A stretch of DNA of 64,000 bases from Heliopora coerulea (Eukaryota > Cnidaria > Anthozoa > Scleralcyonacea > Helioporidae): NCBI GenBank assembly GCA_030142905.1, contig JASJOG010000180.1:318001-382000 (forward strand). Reading direction: 5' to 3'. Under the pieces are notes generated by a model that searched no databases, was not told the origin of the DNA, and saw nothing but the letters and a program-made list of their open reading frames with translations. This document shows positions 48,101 to 59,797 of the stretch, in pieces; within the stretch, counting starts at the first letter, position 1; the number at the start of each line of letters is the position of its first letter. The position numbers and the translations under genes were made by a program.

Positions 48101-51100
48101 TTTATTATCGGCTGCTATTGTTCTTTTACATTAAATGTTGTCTAATCTGATTATAGCATATATATTCTTCATTTAAGGGTCGTTGTATCAAGAAAGAGAC
48201 TCTCTTAAATGACGGGGTTAGTGTGTTACAGTATTAAAAGTATTATCCGTTACAGTATTAAAATAGACAACAGCAGAGCCCACAGTTGACGTCACCGTGG
48301 TCGATTTCACAAAGTTTACCTGCGTTCACTCGTTAATTCTAGAAGCCAAACAATATAAAAAAGGTTTACTTGGTAATAGAGTCCATCTTGGGTGTTTGTC
48401 TGAGTTTTAAGTTTAAAAAAAACAAATATGCACAGCGTGGTTGGGTAACATCAACTTTTCTTACGTACACTCTACACGATATGTTCTCTATAATCCTAAC
48501 CCTTTAACGCCCAGTGTCTGATATATCGGACACAGAAGAGCTGAAAAGCAAGGGAGAGAACAAAAGAAAAACAAAGAAAGAACAAGGAAGAAAGAAAATC
48601 AAAATAAATTCAGGCATGAAACGGGTTTGGCAAGCTTATGGTATTATTGTCCATGGGCACCCCTCCTAAGGTCATCCCTGTCAATAATGCCACTGCATGC
48701 ACGTACTTTAAGACATATTTTGTTATTCAGGCTCTAATAAACTCACTTTCTGTTGGGGAATCAGCACATTTTTGATTATTGAAAAATCAGATGTAATTGT
48801 TTCTTTTATTCTTAATGACTTAAATATTAGGGGGGGGGGTTATCTTTAATTATGTAAATAATTTGGAATTTTTGTGAAAGGGTTTGCTATATCTCTGCCA
48901 TCTTGTAATTTGTCGTGTATGTGATGGTTTATTTAGTAGAACAGGAGATGGTAATGGTTTTAATGACTCACCTTTTAAGTTAGGTAGACGTATAGGCTCG
49001 AAAAACTATTAGTTTTGGTAAACAACATGAGTGCATTTGCTTATTTTACTTGAATCTTTATCAATAAAATGCCAAATAAACCAACGAAACACTCCCAACC
49101 AAACACAAAAAGTTTGCCGTACAATTGTTTGAAGTAAAGAATCATTTGGCAAGACGTTCGTCACGCATTGGACATGTGATTTTGTTTGGTAAAATGACAT
49201 AGTATAGCGTATTTTACCATAAAGACAACAGCAGTTTGCTATGTTTAACTCTCATGCAACTCTCACTAAAGCAGCACCTTGTTGGTGGTTAATTATTCTT
49301 CGGTTTACAGATTGTTGTTGTTCCTGAGTCTACCACCTTGAAGAAAATTCCATCGATAGCTGGATTGCTGTCATATAGTAAGGATAACAAAGAACTTTAT
49401 GTAAGAGCAAACAGGACTTGGAGTGTTATAGCACAAAAGAAACAGGTAATATAAAGTAAATTTAACCCGCAAATGGCTACATGCAATGAAGTACTTTTAA
49501 ATTCCAAATAGGGCTTAGTCGTATCAATTGGTGTTGTGTTGGTATAAACTGCACATATTACAATGCTCGTAGTATGTATTAGACGTCTTATTCGTTACTA
49601 AGCATGAATAATTGCAACTATGAATTCATTTATTCTTAGTACCACGTCTTTGCTATACTTATATACTTATATCTGTACTATACCTGCATGGTGCTAATTG
49701 CTTTTCGTAGAAAAAGAAGCGATAAAATGAATATCTTTCAATTATATTGATGCTAAAGCCAAATAGTTCTCATTTAAATGGATGGCTGTGATATGACTCA
49801 AACCATCAAACCAAATTAATTTGCTCAGTCATTGCGTCGTTATGTTCTCGCTTCACTTGCATACTTCTTCACAACTTCTAATGTTATTCTCACATTACTT
49901 TTACATATTTACAATCAGTTGTCTTGGAAATTGATATCACCAACTAATCACTGTTATCTTCAAAATGATGATCAGATTAACGACAGTTATTTCTAATTGA
50001 GTTATCTTCAGCTTTTGAGATTGCCTCCTCATTAGTTTTAATTTCTTGGTTCAGGTTCTTCAAGAGACATCAAAAATGGTCGACCCAAAGTTGAAACAGT
50101 TCGAGGGACAGCTAGAGATCCAGAATCAAAATGTATAGTCTGTACATATCTCATTTTCAAGGGAAAAAACAAGTACATTTGCACAAATACATTTACGTAA
50201 TCATGCATATACACATACACATATACGCATACGTATAGATATAGATTTCCTATACTATTATTCACCGTAGGCGAAGTGAAAATTGTTGAATCATGTACGA
50301 GACGACGTCTAGATGATTATTCAACTGTATTAACCGAGCCTGAGGCGAATACTTGTTTTAGTTTAATTATACAGGTGATTATTTGAAAGAAACTAGCGAA
50401 TGAGATGTTTTAAAAATTCCTAAGTAACACGAGCCTTCACTGTTATATTCACCTGCAGGCGAATATCGAGTATTATGACGTAATTTTCAGACCAATCACC
50501 TCCCTTGATTTTCGAAAATCACCTACGTAATTATACTCAATATGCTTATACATATACGTACACACATACACATCCACATAAATATATACATAAATATACA
50601 CAGACAAATACACATACATAAACATATACATATACATATACAGTACATATACATATACATATATACATATATACTTATAGTTATATCCACATCTGGTAAT
50701 TTCTTTGTTCTACCCAAGTATCAAATATTTCCTGTTACCGGGAAATTCCTGGGAATTTACTCAACGACGAACGAACAGGGATGGCGCTGGGAATTCTCGG
50801 ACGCAGGGGCTAAGGTCCTCGACAAGGAGGACGAAAGAGAGAGGCCGACACCATGCCCCCTTAATAATTTTCTTGTTTTCCAGTCGAAAACGTCATGTAG
50901 CTTGTAGCAAGAAATAATCGGACTGACAGGATTCATTTTTAGGTTTATGACATGTAAAGAAGAATCTATCATTTTTTTTCCGCTAAATCAATAACAAGTA
51001 CTCATAGCTCGTACAAAACATAAATATGTTATCATCAGTGACAATTCCCCGACGAATTGTTAATTTTCCGCCACAGTGGGGTTAAGGTTTCCCGATGGAT

Positions 51101-54100
51101 GTAGTCCCTCTGCCCCCTGGCGCCGCCTTTGTAAAAGAGTGGAAGCGTGATCCTAGCTGGAAAAAGTTGGCTGGTTGGTAGGTCTTCCTCACGGCTTGAT
51201 CACATGAAGGGGACAAGTGGTCATGGCGTCTGGTCGGGTACCAGACAACCCGAGTTCAATTCTCGGCTGAGCCACTTTTTCACTCCTTCACCATTTATTC
51301 CAGTTCTAGTTATTTGTAGTCTTTATAATTATAAACATATACATAAGCAAATATTGATTTCATTGATTTGCTCTTATTCTTGATCTATTGAATTTATTCA
51401 ATTACAGATGATACAACTTGAGAAAAAGATTGGATTTCAGCTCGTCGATCAAAATGAAACACAGCGAAAAATGATCAACACTGTTACCAACAAACTTCTC
51501 AAACTTGAGAAAAAAGTTGGAGTCCAGTTCGGGAATCAAATTAAAACACAGCATGAAATGGTCAACAATGTCAGTAACAAACTTAATGAACTGGAGAAAA
51601 ATCTGGAAGTACAAATCGGGAACTTGAACTCAAGCTTTCGTAACGACTTGCAAGGTTTAGGTAAGAAAACGTACACTTATCCCTAAAAAGACCTTCAGTT
51701 TTGCTCATTTTTTTATAACTAGCGACTCGCTTTATGAAGGAAGCAATGAATGAATTACTATACCAAAGTATTCACGTATTCAACTGAAATTAAGGTAACT
51801 GGGCACACCATATATACTTTTAAAGTACTAAAAGTAACTAAAATGACTTTCTATAATTTATTTATATGACTAGACAAAACAAGACAATTTATTTGCACTA
51901 GCAAAAACATTAATTGCAACAAATTTAAAACTTACCATACAAGGAGTAGTGACAGGGCACCTGAATTAACTATAGAGCTAAACTAGTCAGGTGCCCCGAA
52001 GACTAAATGTATGATATGTTTTATTCTTACTAACCATAAATAACAGTTCAGGCAGTGGCCGATTCATACATCGATGACATGACAGTTAAAATAGTGCATT
52101 AAAAGCAAAAATATCAGCTTATTACGAAGTATTTTCTGTCGATGGTACAGAATACATCAGTAGAACCTCATGGCTTTCAACGGCTAAAGTGCGGCCCAGT
52201 CCTTGCCTGCAACTGCTTATAGTATCCAGTGTAAATGATGAATGTATGTGGTAAATACGTGTGTGTGTGTGTGTGTTTGTGTATGTGTGTGTGTGTGTGC
52301 ATAAACGTATGTACTTTGCCGTGAAATCTTGGTGGAGGATATATCCCCTACTTTTTTAGCAACTCGACTTTTATCCACTCTTGTCTATTCCACGCTTGCA
52401 TATGTTCCCCTGTCAGAGGGAAAATGCTTTTAAACAGAGGGATATCCGTAAATTACTCGATCTGTTGGAGGTCAGAACTTGCACGTTGTCCTCGAGACGG
52501 GTCGTTTTGACGTCGTATACAGAGGATCTATCGGTCTATTGAAGTTAGGAAACAAGAGATACTAAATGAAAGTATTCACCATGACATTGTTTAAATAATG
52601 TCGCTCTTTTAATTTACTGTAGCAACGATACTTGTTTTCCTTTACTTATGGTTCTCTTATGTGCTTTTTTTTTCACTCGCGAGTCGTATATCTTGTTCTT
52701 TTCTCTGCGATTCATATAAATATGGATTTACTGTTTCAAATTTTGGTTTTGTGTTTTTAACTGTGGAGGCACTGATCTAATTTTTAGGTGACATCAGTAT
52801 TTCATCGATATGGCAAGAAAAATACTTTGATCTGAAACAACTAAAACAGTGGCTTCCAGCTAAGTCGTCTTGGCGTCTCTGCTATCGAGCATCCCGAGAT
52901 GGCTGGAGGTCAACGGACTTTCATTCACGGTGTGACAATAAAGGTGCGACAGTAACCATTATTCGCGTGGGAGAAAACATCTTTGGTGGATATTCCGACG
53001 TTTCCTGGGATGGTGAGATAAGTGTTTAAGTTATAATGCTGATTTGGCTATTTATACTGCTTCTTTAAAATGATAAAATATGGGAGTTTTTTTGCTTTGC
53101 TTTGTTTTTCGACCTTTTATAAGAAAAACCATTACTTTCATGATAGAGGAGAATTTCGAGTGTTAGGATATAAAATATTTCTATAACATATATCCTAACA
53201 CTCGAAATTTTCCTCTATCATAAAACTTAACTGTTGATCGAGTGTAAATGCCATAATATCCTTTAAGATATACTCCTCTGCTCATCGGCATCACCACCGT
53301 ATATAAACTGAATTCGTGACCACGCCTTTTAGCAACAGCCTCCGTAGCTCAGTTGGCAGAGCATTGCACTAGATTCACGAGGTCGCGAGTTCTATTCCCA
53401 GCCGGATGGCTCAAAGTTGCATTTTTCGCAACAGGTCCCAGTTGGAACTTAAAAATGTATCCTCGTACTCGAAATTTTCCTCTATCATAAAACTTAACTG
53501 CAGATCAAATGTAAATGCCATAATATCCTTAAAGATATTACTTTCCTCATTGTATACAATGATTATTATAATGCTGTACCTTTCATTGAAATGTCACATG
53601 CGCGCACATTGTTTAAAATTTCTGAATCTATCCCTATTTAAAGTCTATTTTAAAAGGAAAGCAATTCGATCTGATGGGACACGATGAACATGACACGATT
53701 TTGAATGAACCTTTTTTTAACCCTAGAATTAACGAGTTGCCAGGTCACAACAATGCCAGTTAAAGGGTTAATGTTTTGTACACCATAGTCAGTCGAAGGA
53801 CATCATAGCGCAACGCTTAACGCGTTTAGTGTAAACTACACAACAAATAATATGGGACTATTTTCCCAAAATTCTGGTCGATGTTTATGGCGACGTTCAG
53901 CGTCCACTGTGTATGAACCTTAAGGGCCGTGCCGAGTTTGATTCAGACTACTACACAATAAAAGGTCACATGAAAGGTAGTTTTGAAGAGAAACCAATGC
54001 CTCACTGCGCGGTCATAAAAAGCAATGAATAATTTTGTGAATTTCTTTCGTAATTTTGTTAACACGCATTGACGAATGTTGCTTGACCATAATCATCCTC

Positions 54101-57066
54101 TGGTTATTGACGTACGTAATTTTGTAAATATATTGTGATCTATGTTATTTTTTCCCCAATTCGAAACCATGGCAGAGGTTTTAGACCTTAATCATAAATG
54201 GCGCCTTATTTTATAATCTTTTATGAGTGTATTAGCAATTATCCTCCCCACCTTTGTTGATGTATAAAGAATTCAAAAAAAAAACTTTTTATCTCTCAAA
54301 CCAGGATAGGGGAGATGTGTACAAAAGAGTATCAAATAAGAGGTCATTTAGGAATATCATCTATGGAACATTGCTACTCCTTTCAGTGTTCGTATATTTA
54401 TTGGTTCTTAGCACGCCATATGTAAACGTAGGTAGCAAAACGGGGCACTGGAGATTAGTCATTCTCCAGCGAGAAATATTATTTGAAATCCTCAAAGATA
54501 TCACAGCCGTTCTAGGCATGATTCGAAACGCTTTCAATTGCGATGTGATGTCTTAAACAGCCAGATGAAAGCCTTTCTTTTAATTCGATTGCCTAATTCT
54601 TGTCAAAAAGCTTTTCGAAAGAAAATGGTATACTACACACGTAATAAAACTGGTGTAGTCCAAATCTACCCGAATGACGTTTACAAATATCCGATATTTC
54701 ATTCGCATTCTGATATATGCAAAGGTAACATAAACATTTAGAGAACATCTGTAATTTGGTTTTTTATTGCAAAAGCAATTCTTAGGCTATGGCGAAACCC
54801 AACAAATTTCGAGGTGTACTTACATGACTTAAAATTTTCGAGAAAAAGGTCTTTCGAATCCTCAAGCTAACTTTGAATGACCTTCTTGTTTACTCTCGGC
54901 TTTGGCCTCGACCTGACCTTAACAATGGCAAATACTAACATTGCAATGACAGTAAGAAAGGTATTTCATTGAAACCTATAGAAAATTATAGTTCATTCCG
55001 ACATGCCAGTTGCAACACATGAACGTCAAGTTCTGTAAAATGTTGGACACTTTTAGAGAAAAAAAATTTTTAAAGCATTTTATCCTTGTGACTTTGTACG
55101 CGTGTTGATTGTAAACGTTTATCCGTGTTTTTAAAGAATTGATTGAAGCCGTATTCAATTTTTAGGTGCAATTCTTAGACAATATGTGTCTTACTAAGCT
55201 AAATGCTTCTAGGGGCTCCTCTGATCAATTCCGAGTATTTTATCGTGTTTTCAAGGAAGCTACCTGCTGTTCTGTATTTTTGTAATTGCTAATGAAACAA
55301 TGAAACAAAACTGAATTTTTTTTACTAGTAATAATGTTAAAATACCATGTGGTATTTCTGATACGTTGCCGGTGTTAATATAGCAAGAAGGCAATAGCTA
55401 CTAAATACTTAAAATATTCATAAAAGCATCTGTAACTCCTAACTGAAGCCACTAACTGGTACTTTTTTCATTTCATGTATCACACTTTAACCGGGTAGTG
55501 TGCAATGGTCATAAGGGATTAACAAAAATCTACAACGAATTTTATTTTTTGATTCAAAAATTTTGTATAATTATTCTTACCCCCACGTTTCCACATCAAA
55601 ATTTAAAAATAAAAAGACTTCCTTCACCAAAATATTGGGCAAACATGTGAGAAAAAGTTTCCTAGGAAATGCGCGAGAAAGGCAACACCAATGAGCTACT
55701 CATACAAAATTAGCTATTTGGATCCCAGATTTTTCTAAATCATATTTTAAAAAATAGCAAAATCTGGGATCCAAATGGCTGCAACTAATCCTAAATTCTT
55801 TTCAAATTCTCTTGAAATCTGTTTATAAGTTTAATTTGCAAATATCAAATCACACAGTTATGTACGACAGGGGGCTAAAAGTTTAAACAAGAAAAAAACT
55901 AGGGTAAAATAGTTTAACCGACCAATCAAGAAATTTTCACTGGCGCAGAACGTATAATACTTTTCCACTCAGAGCGAGCAAACAAGCTTAAGAACGAGTT
56001 TATTATATGGCTTTTTGATACTCTTCTTTTTTTGTTTTTAAAGCCTTTTGATTTGGGAGTCTGTCTTTTACCTTGTTCCTCTAGAGTGTGATTCGTCTTT
56101 CCTTAGGTTTACACAAGTTCATCATTCCTTTTTCGTACTTTTATGTGAACAGATTCAAAGTAAAGCTACACTAATGTTCAAGTGCATTTTACTGTTCAGA
56201 ATTTTTCAACGAAGATCACCTGTTCTCTTTCATTTCCATTCAAATCGTCATAAAAGTTTTCCCGCCAAAACTTGCCAGAGCGAAAAAAGTTATATTTTCC
56301 GTGAGAGCAATATCGAATCATTCCAGACCGTTTGGAAACCAAACAGTTTGAGACATTTTTTGAACGAACCTACAAACGAACTGAGCGGTATAACAATTCA
56401 CTATTATAATGTTTATGATGGACGGAAATGTTACTTTAAGAGTGTGTAGAGGGGTTGCATACTCGGTCGCCAATTGTATCTCTCACAGTTTTGCCCCTGT
56501 CATACTCATGGTGCAGTCGCATGTGTTTTGCTTAGGTTAATATCTAGTATATTGTAGGATATTGTGGTCTGAGGAACGGAAGATTACAATGTGAGTAATG
56601 GGAATTCGGTAGATTTGATTTGCTTTTGACGTATTTGATTCATTTAGTTTTACATTAAGAAACGAAACGAGTAATTTACAAACATTTTTCGACAATTTAA
56701 TAGTTTAATTCTTTGACCGATTTGTCTTTCTCCTTACCAGGATCTTCGGGTTACAAATCAACCACGAATTCGTTCATTTTCTCGCTTCGAAATAAGGACA
56801 ACTTCCCACCATTCAAGGCTCCAGTGTATCGATACAGTCAATACGCAATTTACTGCTCCTCTGGTTATGGTCCAACCTTTGGAGGAGGTCATGACATTTA
56901 CATTAGAGACAATGCACACTCAAATACCGGCTCCAGCACAAATTTTGGTCATACATATCAACCTCCATCTGGCTACAGTTACGGCTCCAGCAACACAATG
57001 GCTCTTTTGGCTGGCAGATACAGCAGCTTCTATGTATCCGAAATAGAAGTCTTCTATTTACGCTAG
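42166..57066 (+). CDS. Fibrinogen-like / coiled-coil / TLDc protein (skeletal organic matrix protein 5-like), 5' end not found
   Basis: Thirteen exons: 42166-42313, 43530-43651, 43807-44015, 44579-44771, 46497-46591, 46711-46783, 47273-47497, 48178-48216, 49311-49445, 50055-50132, 51408-51660, 52788-53012, 56741-57066. All have GT/AG ends and consistent phases, giving 706 residues and a terminal TAG. In order: a fibrinogen-C-like opening (NPGYDCSDIL; VYCDMTTDGGGFMLIGRK); a Cys-rich region (NQGGCGKKTPGIGDIAYVKD, CCGCYGPPGN, YTWFWVRSTLPKKVW, VVVPESTTLKKIPSI); a coiled coil of near-heptad Leu (LEKKIGFQLVDQNETQRKMI and two echoes); and a C-terminal TLDc domain (WRLCYRASRDGWRSTDFHSR; NIFGGYSDVSWDG; GPTFGGGHDIYI; SEIEVFYLR). 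The first half resembles coral 'skeletal organic matrix protein 5-like' proteins (recollection). The 42166 exon starts in phase 0 and needs at least one upstream exon. Extracellular location is inferred from the Cys content and from the secreted paralogue at 62883. Confidence 0.85.
42640..43418. mobile_element. Interrupted hAT-like MITE in an intron
   Basis: The left part begins TAGGGTTCGTACAAACTTTG (42641), rich in CTTGAA/TTCAAG words; the right part ends GAACGAACCCTG (43407-43418), preceded by AAAGTCCTTGAATACTCTTTG. The inverse complement of the right end begins CAGGGTTCGTTCAGG, so the termini are inverted. Flanks ttactatg and ctaccatg match at 6 of 8 positions (uncertain). The Penelope-type foldback at 42932-43185 appears nested inside. 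It lies in the first visible intron of the fibrinogen/TLDc gene. A right-end fragment (AACGAACCCTGCTACTGATG) is at 47599. Confidence 0.45.
42932..43185. repeat. Foldback of Penelope-like termini with hammerhead-like core
   Basis: Arms about 42932-43031 and 43086-43185. The right arm reads CCGACGAAGACTTAAGTTAT, then TGGTCGAAACGTC; the left arm is its inverse, AACCGACGAAGACCCAAG... on the minus strand. In each, (A)GACC/GGTC can pair between CCGACGA and GAAAC, the layout of hammerhead-like motifs known in Penelope terminal repeats. The spacer is about 54 bases. Confidence 0.6.
44826..44927. repeat. Perfect 27-bp inverted repeat with Penelope-like core
   Basis: 44826-44852 and 44901-44927 are exact inverse complements (GTTTTATAAAAAAGTTAAAA...). 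Pairing continues inwards through CGACATTA/TAATGTC. On the minus strand the left arm reads CCTGAAGATAACTTAATGTC, then GAAAACG, which matches the CTGAAGAT...GTCGAAAC style of Penelope termini. It is intronic in the fibrinogen/TLDc gene. Confidence 0.65.
44931..45015. repeat. AT-only low-complexity tract
   Basis: Alternating TA/TATAT runs with four TATAT-type pentamers (ATTATATTATATTATAT); intronic simple repeat next to the 44826 foldback. Confidence 0.8.
50254..50500. repeat. MITE-like segment with TTCACC...GGCGAA termini
   Basis: ATTCACCGTAGGCGAAGTGAA at 50258 and ATATTCACCTGCAGGCGAATA at 50446-50466 are each partly palindromic and share TTCACC(N)nGGCGAA. An intronic, non-coding segment lies between. 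Class unknown. Confidence 0.35.
50535..50690. repeat. (ACATAT)n-rich microsatellite
   Basis: Imperfect ACATA/CATATA repeats over about 150 bases, with a smaller similar patch at 50200-50245; both intronic. They generate the Ile/His/Tyr-rich spurious frames on both strands. Confidence 0.85.
51215..51277 (+). repeat. tRNA-like sequence lacking a D-arm (SINE head or tRNA pseudogene)
   Basis: AAGTGG (51215-51220) pairs with CCACTT (51272-51277). CCGAG-TTCAATT-CTCGG forms a perfect 5-bp/7-nt T-arm. GTCTGGT-CGGGT-ACCAGAC forms a 7-bp stem with a five-base loop where the anticodon arm should be. There is no D-arm, and a TTTTT Pol III-type terminator follows. Too short and mis-looped for a working tRNA. 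Confidence 0.5.
52258..52301. repeat. (GT)n microsatellite
   Basis: GTGTGTGT... with TTTGTGTATG interruptions, about 44 bases, in the intron before the first TLDc exon. Confidence 0.9.
53141..53545. repeat. tRNA-derived SINE with duplicated tail and inverted head
   Basis: TAGCTCAGTTGGCAGAGC (53345-53362) is an A-box and GCGAGTTCTATTCC (53385-53398) a B-box, together a tRNA-like head. A tail unit (CTCGAAATTTTCCTCTATC...CATAATATCCTT) occurs directly at 53201-53271 and 53468-53531. In addition 53141-53171 is the inverse complement of 53189-53220. It lies in the TLDc-splitting intron. Reads as two SINE copies, one with an inverted end. Confidence 0.6.
55712..55780. repeat. 22-bp inverted repeat
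   Basis: TATTTGGATCCCAGATTTT (within 55712-55733) pairs with AAAATCTGGGATCCAAAT (within 55759-55780), with one mismatch over 22 bases and a 25-base AT-rich loop. Intronic; probably a small foldback. Confidence 0.6.
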
Positions 57067-58383
57067 ACTGTAACCCTCATGTCAACCGCTGAAGCAGTAA
57101 ATGATTAGCATGTTGTTAGTTGATTGAAGTTCTCATAATACGTCGCTTACCAAAATAAAAAAATATAATTAAAAAAACATATTTGCTTAGAGTTTGTCAA
57201 ACTCATACACATTCATGCATTGATTTTAAAACTGGAGCTAACCCATGTGGTCTAAATGAGATGGCCACACCCCCCTTGTGTTCGTCGCGAGTGGTGGGCT
57301 CCAAATGATGTAAAGTGAATCCAGCGACTTTTACTGATTAACATCACGGAAAAGAAGGTTCATTAATTTAAATATCCAATCCTAAATCTTTCCTATGATC
57401 TCGCGAACATTATTTTGTTTGGGGGGGTTAGATTTAGGATTTATGTTTCCAGGTTAGGTTTGACTTAGAAACTTTATCAGTTATTGTAGAACTATGACTT
57501 AATAATTGTTTATACGCGCGATTTGTCCTGCGATTTTTAGCTTCCTGACAAATGCGATGGAGTGGATTGACTTGCGGATCATCTGCACAAAGCTATACGG
57601 TACAATACTTTGGTGAGTTGTTTACTCAATCGCATTCTTCAGGATGAGAAATATCGCAAGAAGAATCTCCCGTGTGAACAGCTCTTAAGGCCTTGTGCTA
57701 GGGTTATCTCTTAGGGTAAACTTCAGTTCAAAACATTTTAATCTAGTTTTTTTGGCTGACGACTAAATCTAGGGCTTCTTTTAAAGTTCATACACACGGC
57801 ACGAGTATCGCATAGGGTTGTCCCACCTGATGGATGTGATTTAGTCGATAGAGTCTTGTGGACGTGTTGCAACATTTGCTAACGTGAGAGCAAGAAATGT
57901 ACTCATATAATCGCTGGCGCTAAGGAGTGGAATCACATCTTACAATCGTAGAGTGTCCATGAATGTTCAATTCTTTCCATTCTTAATCGGACTTTAATAT
58001 ATTCACTCTGGCTAATTCCAGGCGATTTTACTCATCAAGGAAAGACTTCTCAGACCGAAGAGAGTCATAAGACTATCTCAAAAGAGCTAATCTGAATTAT
58101 CTCCTGTTTGTCCTGATAGAAGCTCCATTATTTTACTCTGGCTAATGCCAGACAATTTTATTCCCCAAGAGGAAACGTCTAGGACAAGTTAAAACAAGTT
58201 AAGGTTACGTCACAATTAGGCTACACTCCCATACGTTCAGTAAGATCTACTCCAACAGTTTCACGTTGTAACCAAACTCGAACTCAAAATCAAAAAGAGT
58301 GCTTAGTCAAGGCACCACTTGAGCACAATGACGTCAAGAGGAGAGCGCACATGGATACATAAGCTGCTAGTGCGTTCCCTCAA

Positions 58384-58556
58384 AAAAGTTTCACGTGCAA
58401 TTTCATGTACAAAAACAATATTTCACATGTGAACTGTTTCAATTCCATATGTGAAATGAAAATTTCATATGTGATGTTAATTTTCATACACGATTCTTCC
58501 ATGTCATATTTGAAATACAAGTTTCATACAGCAGGATTTCATACGTAAAATTTTGA
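58384..58556. repeat. Second cluster of TTTCATATGTGAAA-type palindromes
   Basis: TTTCACGTGCAATTTCATG, ATTTCACATGTGAACTG, CCATATGTGAAATGAAAATT, TTTCATATGTGATG and further variants are packed into about 170 bases. Same motif family as 22755-23300. Confidence 0.55.
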
Positions 58557-58639
58557 ACCAGTTCATTTCATATGTCTGCAGTACAACCGACGTCTTTGAT
58601 AAAGAACTTTACTACTCAGTACAGATGTTCAGGAGAAAC

Positions 58640-59260
58640 ACTACAGTGAAGCATTCGTCGAGAAACAGCTCACTGCACCACCCAACCCTTTTAAGCCAGA
58701 AGCAAACGAGGGAGAGGCGGGCGAAACAAGAATCGCGACATTCGCTTACACCAAAGATACGTCTGAAAAGATATCGTGAATTCTTCGATCATATGGTATC
58801 AAAGTTGCGGGCAGACCCGACCCAAAATGAGCGTAAGACAGAAGCCATCTACAAGATAAATCGTTCTGAGTGCCAAGCCAGCTACATTGGTGAAACAAGT
58901 CGAAACCTGTGTACCCGAACAAAAGAACGAAAGATATGCATAGTTTCAAAGGGCACGACCAACAACATAGCAGTCCATCATATGCGACCTGAGCATAGGA
59001 TTGATTAGTGCAATACGACCTTTCTATACCTCAGAACAAATAATTTTGATTGCACTTTTCTGGAAAGTTGGTACACCAATGCTGAAAAGACAACCAACAA
59101 CATTTGCCACGGAGTGCCAGCCATTTATTTGAAACTCGTTGCGAGCGAGGAACGAGGGAACTGTGAGAGGAATACTTCGTGAAAAGTAACGCCAACTTGA
59201 TGCTTACGCCAATTCATTTTTCAACTTCTCCGAAGATGGTTACCGTGAAGTCGAAGCGTA
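58640..59260 (+). mobile_element. Penelope-like element relic (GIY-YIG endonuclease and terminal motif)
   Basis: The frame 58553-59008 contains, from about 58850, IYKINRSECQASYIGETSRN, then LCTRTKERK and AVHHMRPEHRID. This is the GIY-YIG nuclease signature (YIGET, R, H) typical of Penelope-like retroelements. The continuation after 59008 is frameshifted (ESWYTN-like words around 59060). At 59233-59260 CTCCGAAGATGGTTACCGTG, then AAGTCGAAGCG, is the degenerate terminal-repeat motif. There is no reverse transcriptase, so this is a 3' truncated relic of a different subfamily from the one at 2863. Confidence 0.65.
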
Positions 59261-59373
59261 GGACAAATGATCACTTTCCAGTTTATAAAATTCAATTAAA
59301 TTATTGTTTAAAATTATTGTTTATGAGGATTGTATTAGCAACATTTAATGCTCTTGATTAGATACTTTCCTCC

Positions 59374-59797
59374 AGCAGATAAAATTGTTTAAAAGCGGTA
59401 AAACCAAGTTTTCGAACTACGCGTCCATCGTCACGGCAAAAATGGTTTGACAAGCATTCGTTTCTGCTTAAAATTATTTGCCTCATGCAAATTTCATCTT
59501 AAAACAACTATTATTTAAAACTAGTAACATTCAAAAACATCCTAAGAACAAACCAACTGTTAAATTATACAAAGTGATTATACTATAAAAACAAACCAGC
59601 TGTTAAATACATACAAAGTGATTAAACTATAAATCATTAATAACGGTTAAAAGCCTTTCTGAACAAGTGGTTTATTTACTTCAGGGAGTATTCTCCCTTT
59701 GTCTCTGTTCGCAACACCATCATTTGCCCCCTCTTTTCATTTTCGCTGTGCCCATCTGTAAGTTTGATTTTACCGTTTTTAAACAATTTTATCTGCT
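59374..59797. mobile_element. Non-autonomous foldback element, 31-bp inverted termini
   Basis: AGCAGATAAAATTGTTTAAA, then AGCGGTAAAAC (59374-59404), matches the inverse complement of 59767-59797 with about two differences. The interior holds a roughly 44-base tandem duplication (AAACAAACCA(A/G)CTGTTAAA...AAAGTGATTA, 59547-59634). No ORF and no clear target duplication, so the superfamily is unknown. Confidence 0.6.

Noticed and set aside
50523..50907. His/Ile/Tyr-rich frames on both strands
   Set aside because: Products of the (ACATAT)n microsatellite.
53341..53405. Functional tRNA gene
   Set aside because: The B-box is degenerate (GAGTTCTATTCC) and the acceptor stem is incomplete; the flanking repeats identify a SINE.
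54254..54556. 100-codon plus-strand frame with a hydrophobic segment
   Set aside because: In the same intron; one hydrophobic run in AT-rich DNA is expected by chance and no family is recognised.
56048..56449. 133-codon plus-strand frame
   Set aside because: Lies in the intron splitting the TLDc domain, begins at a non-ATG codon and has no recognisable domain.
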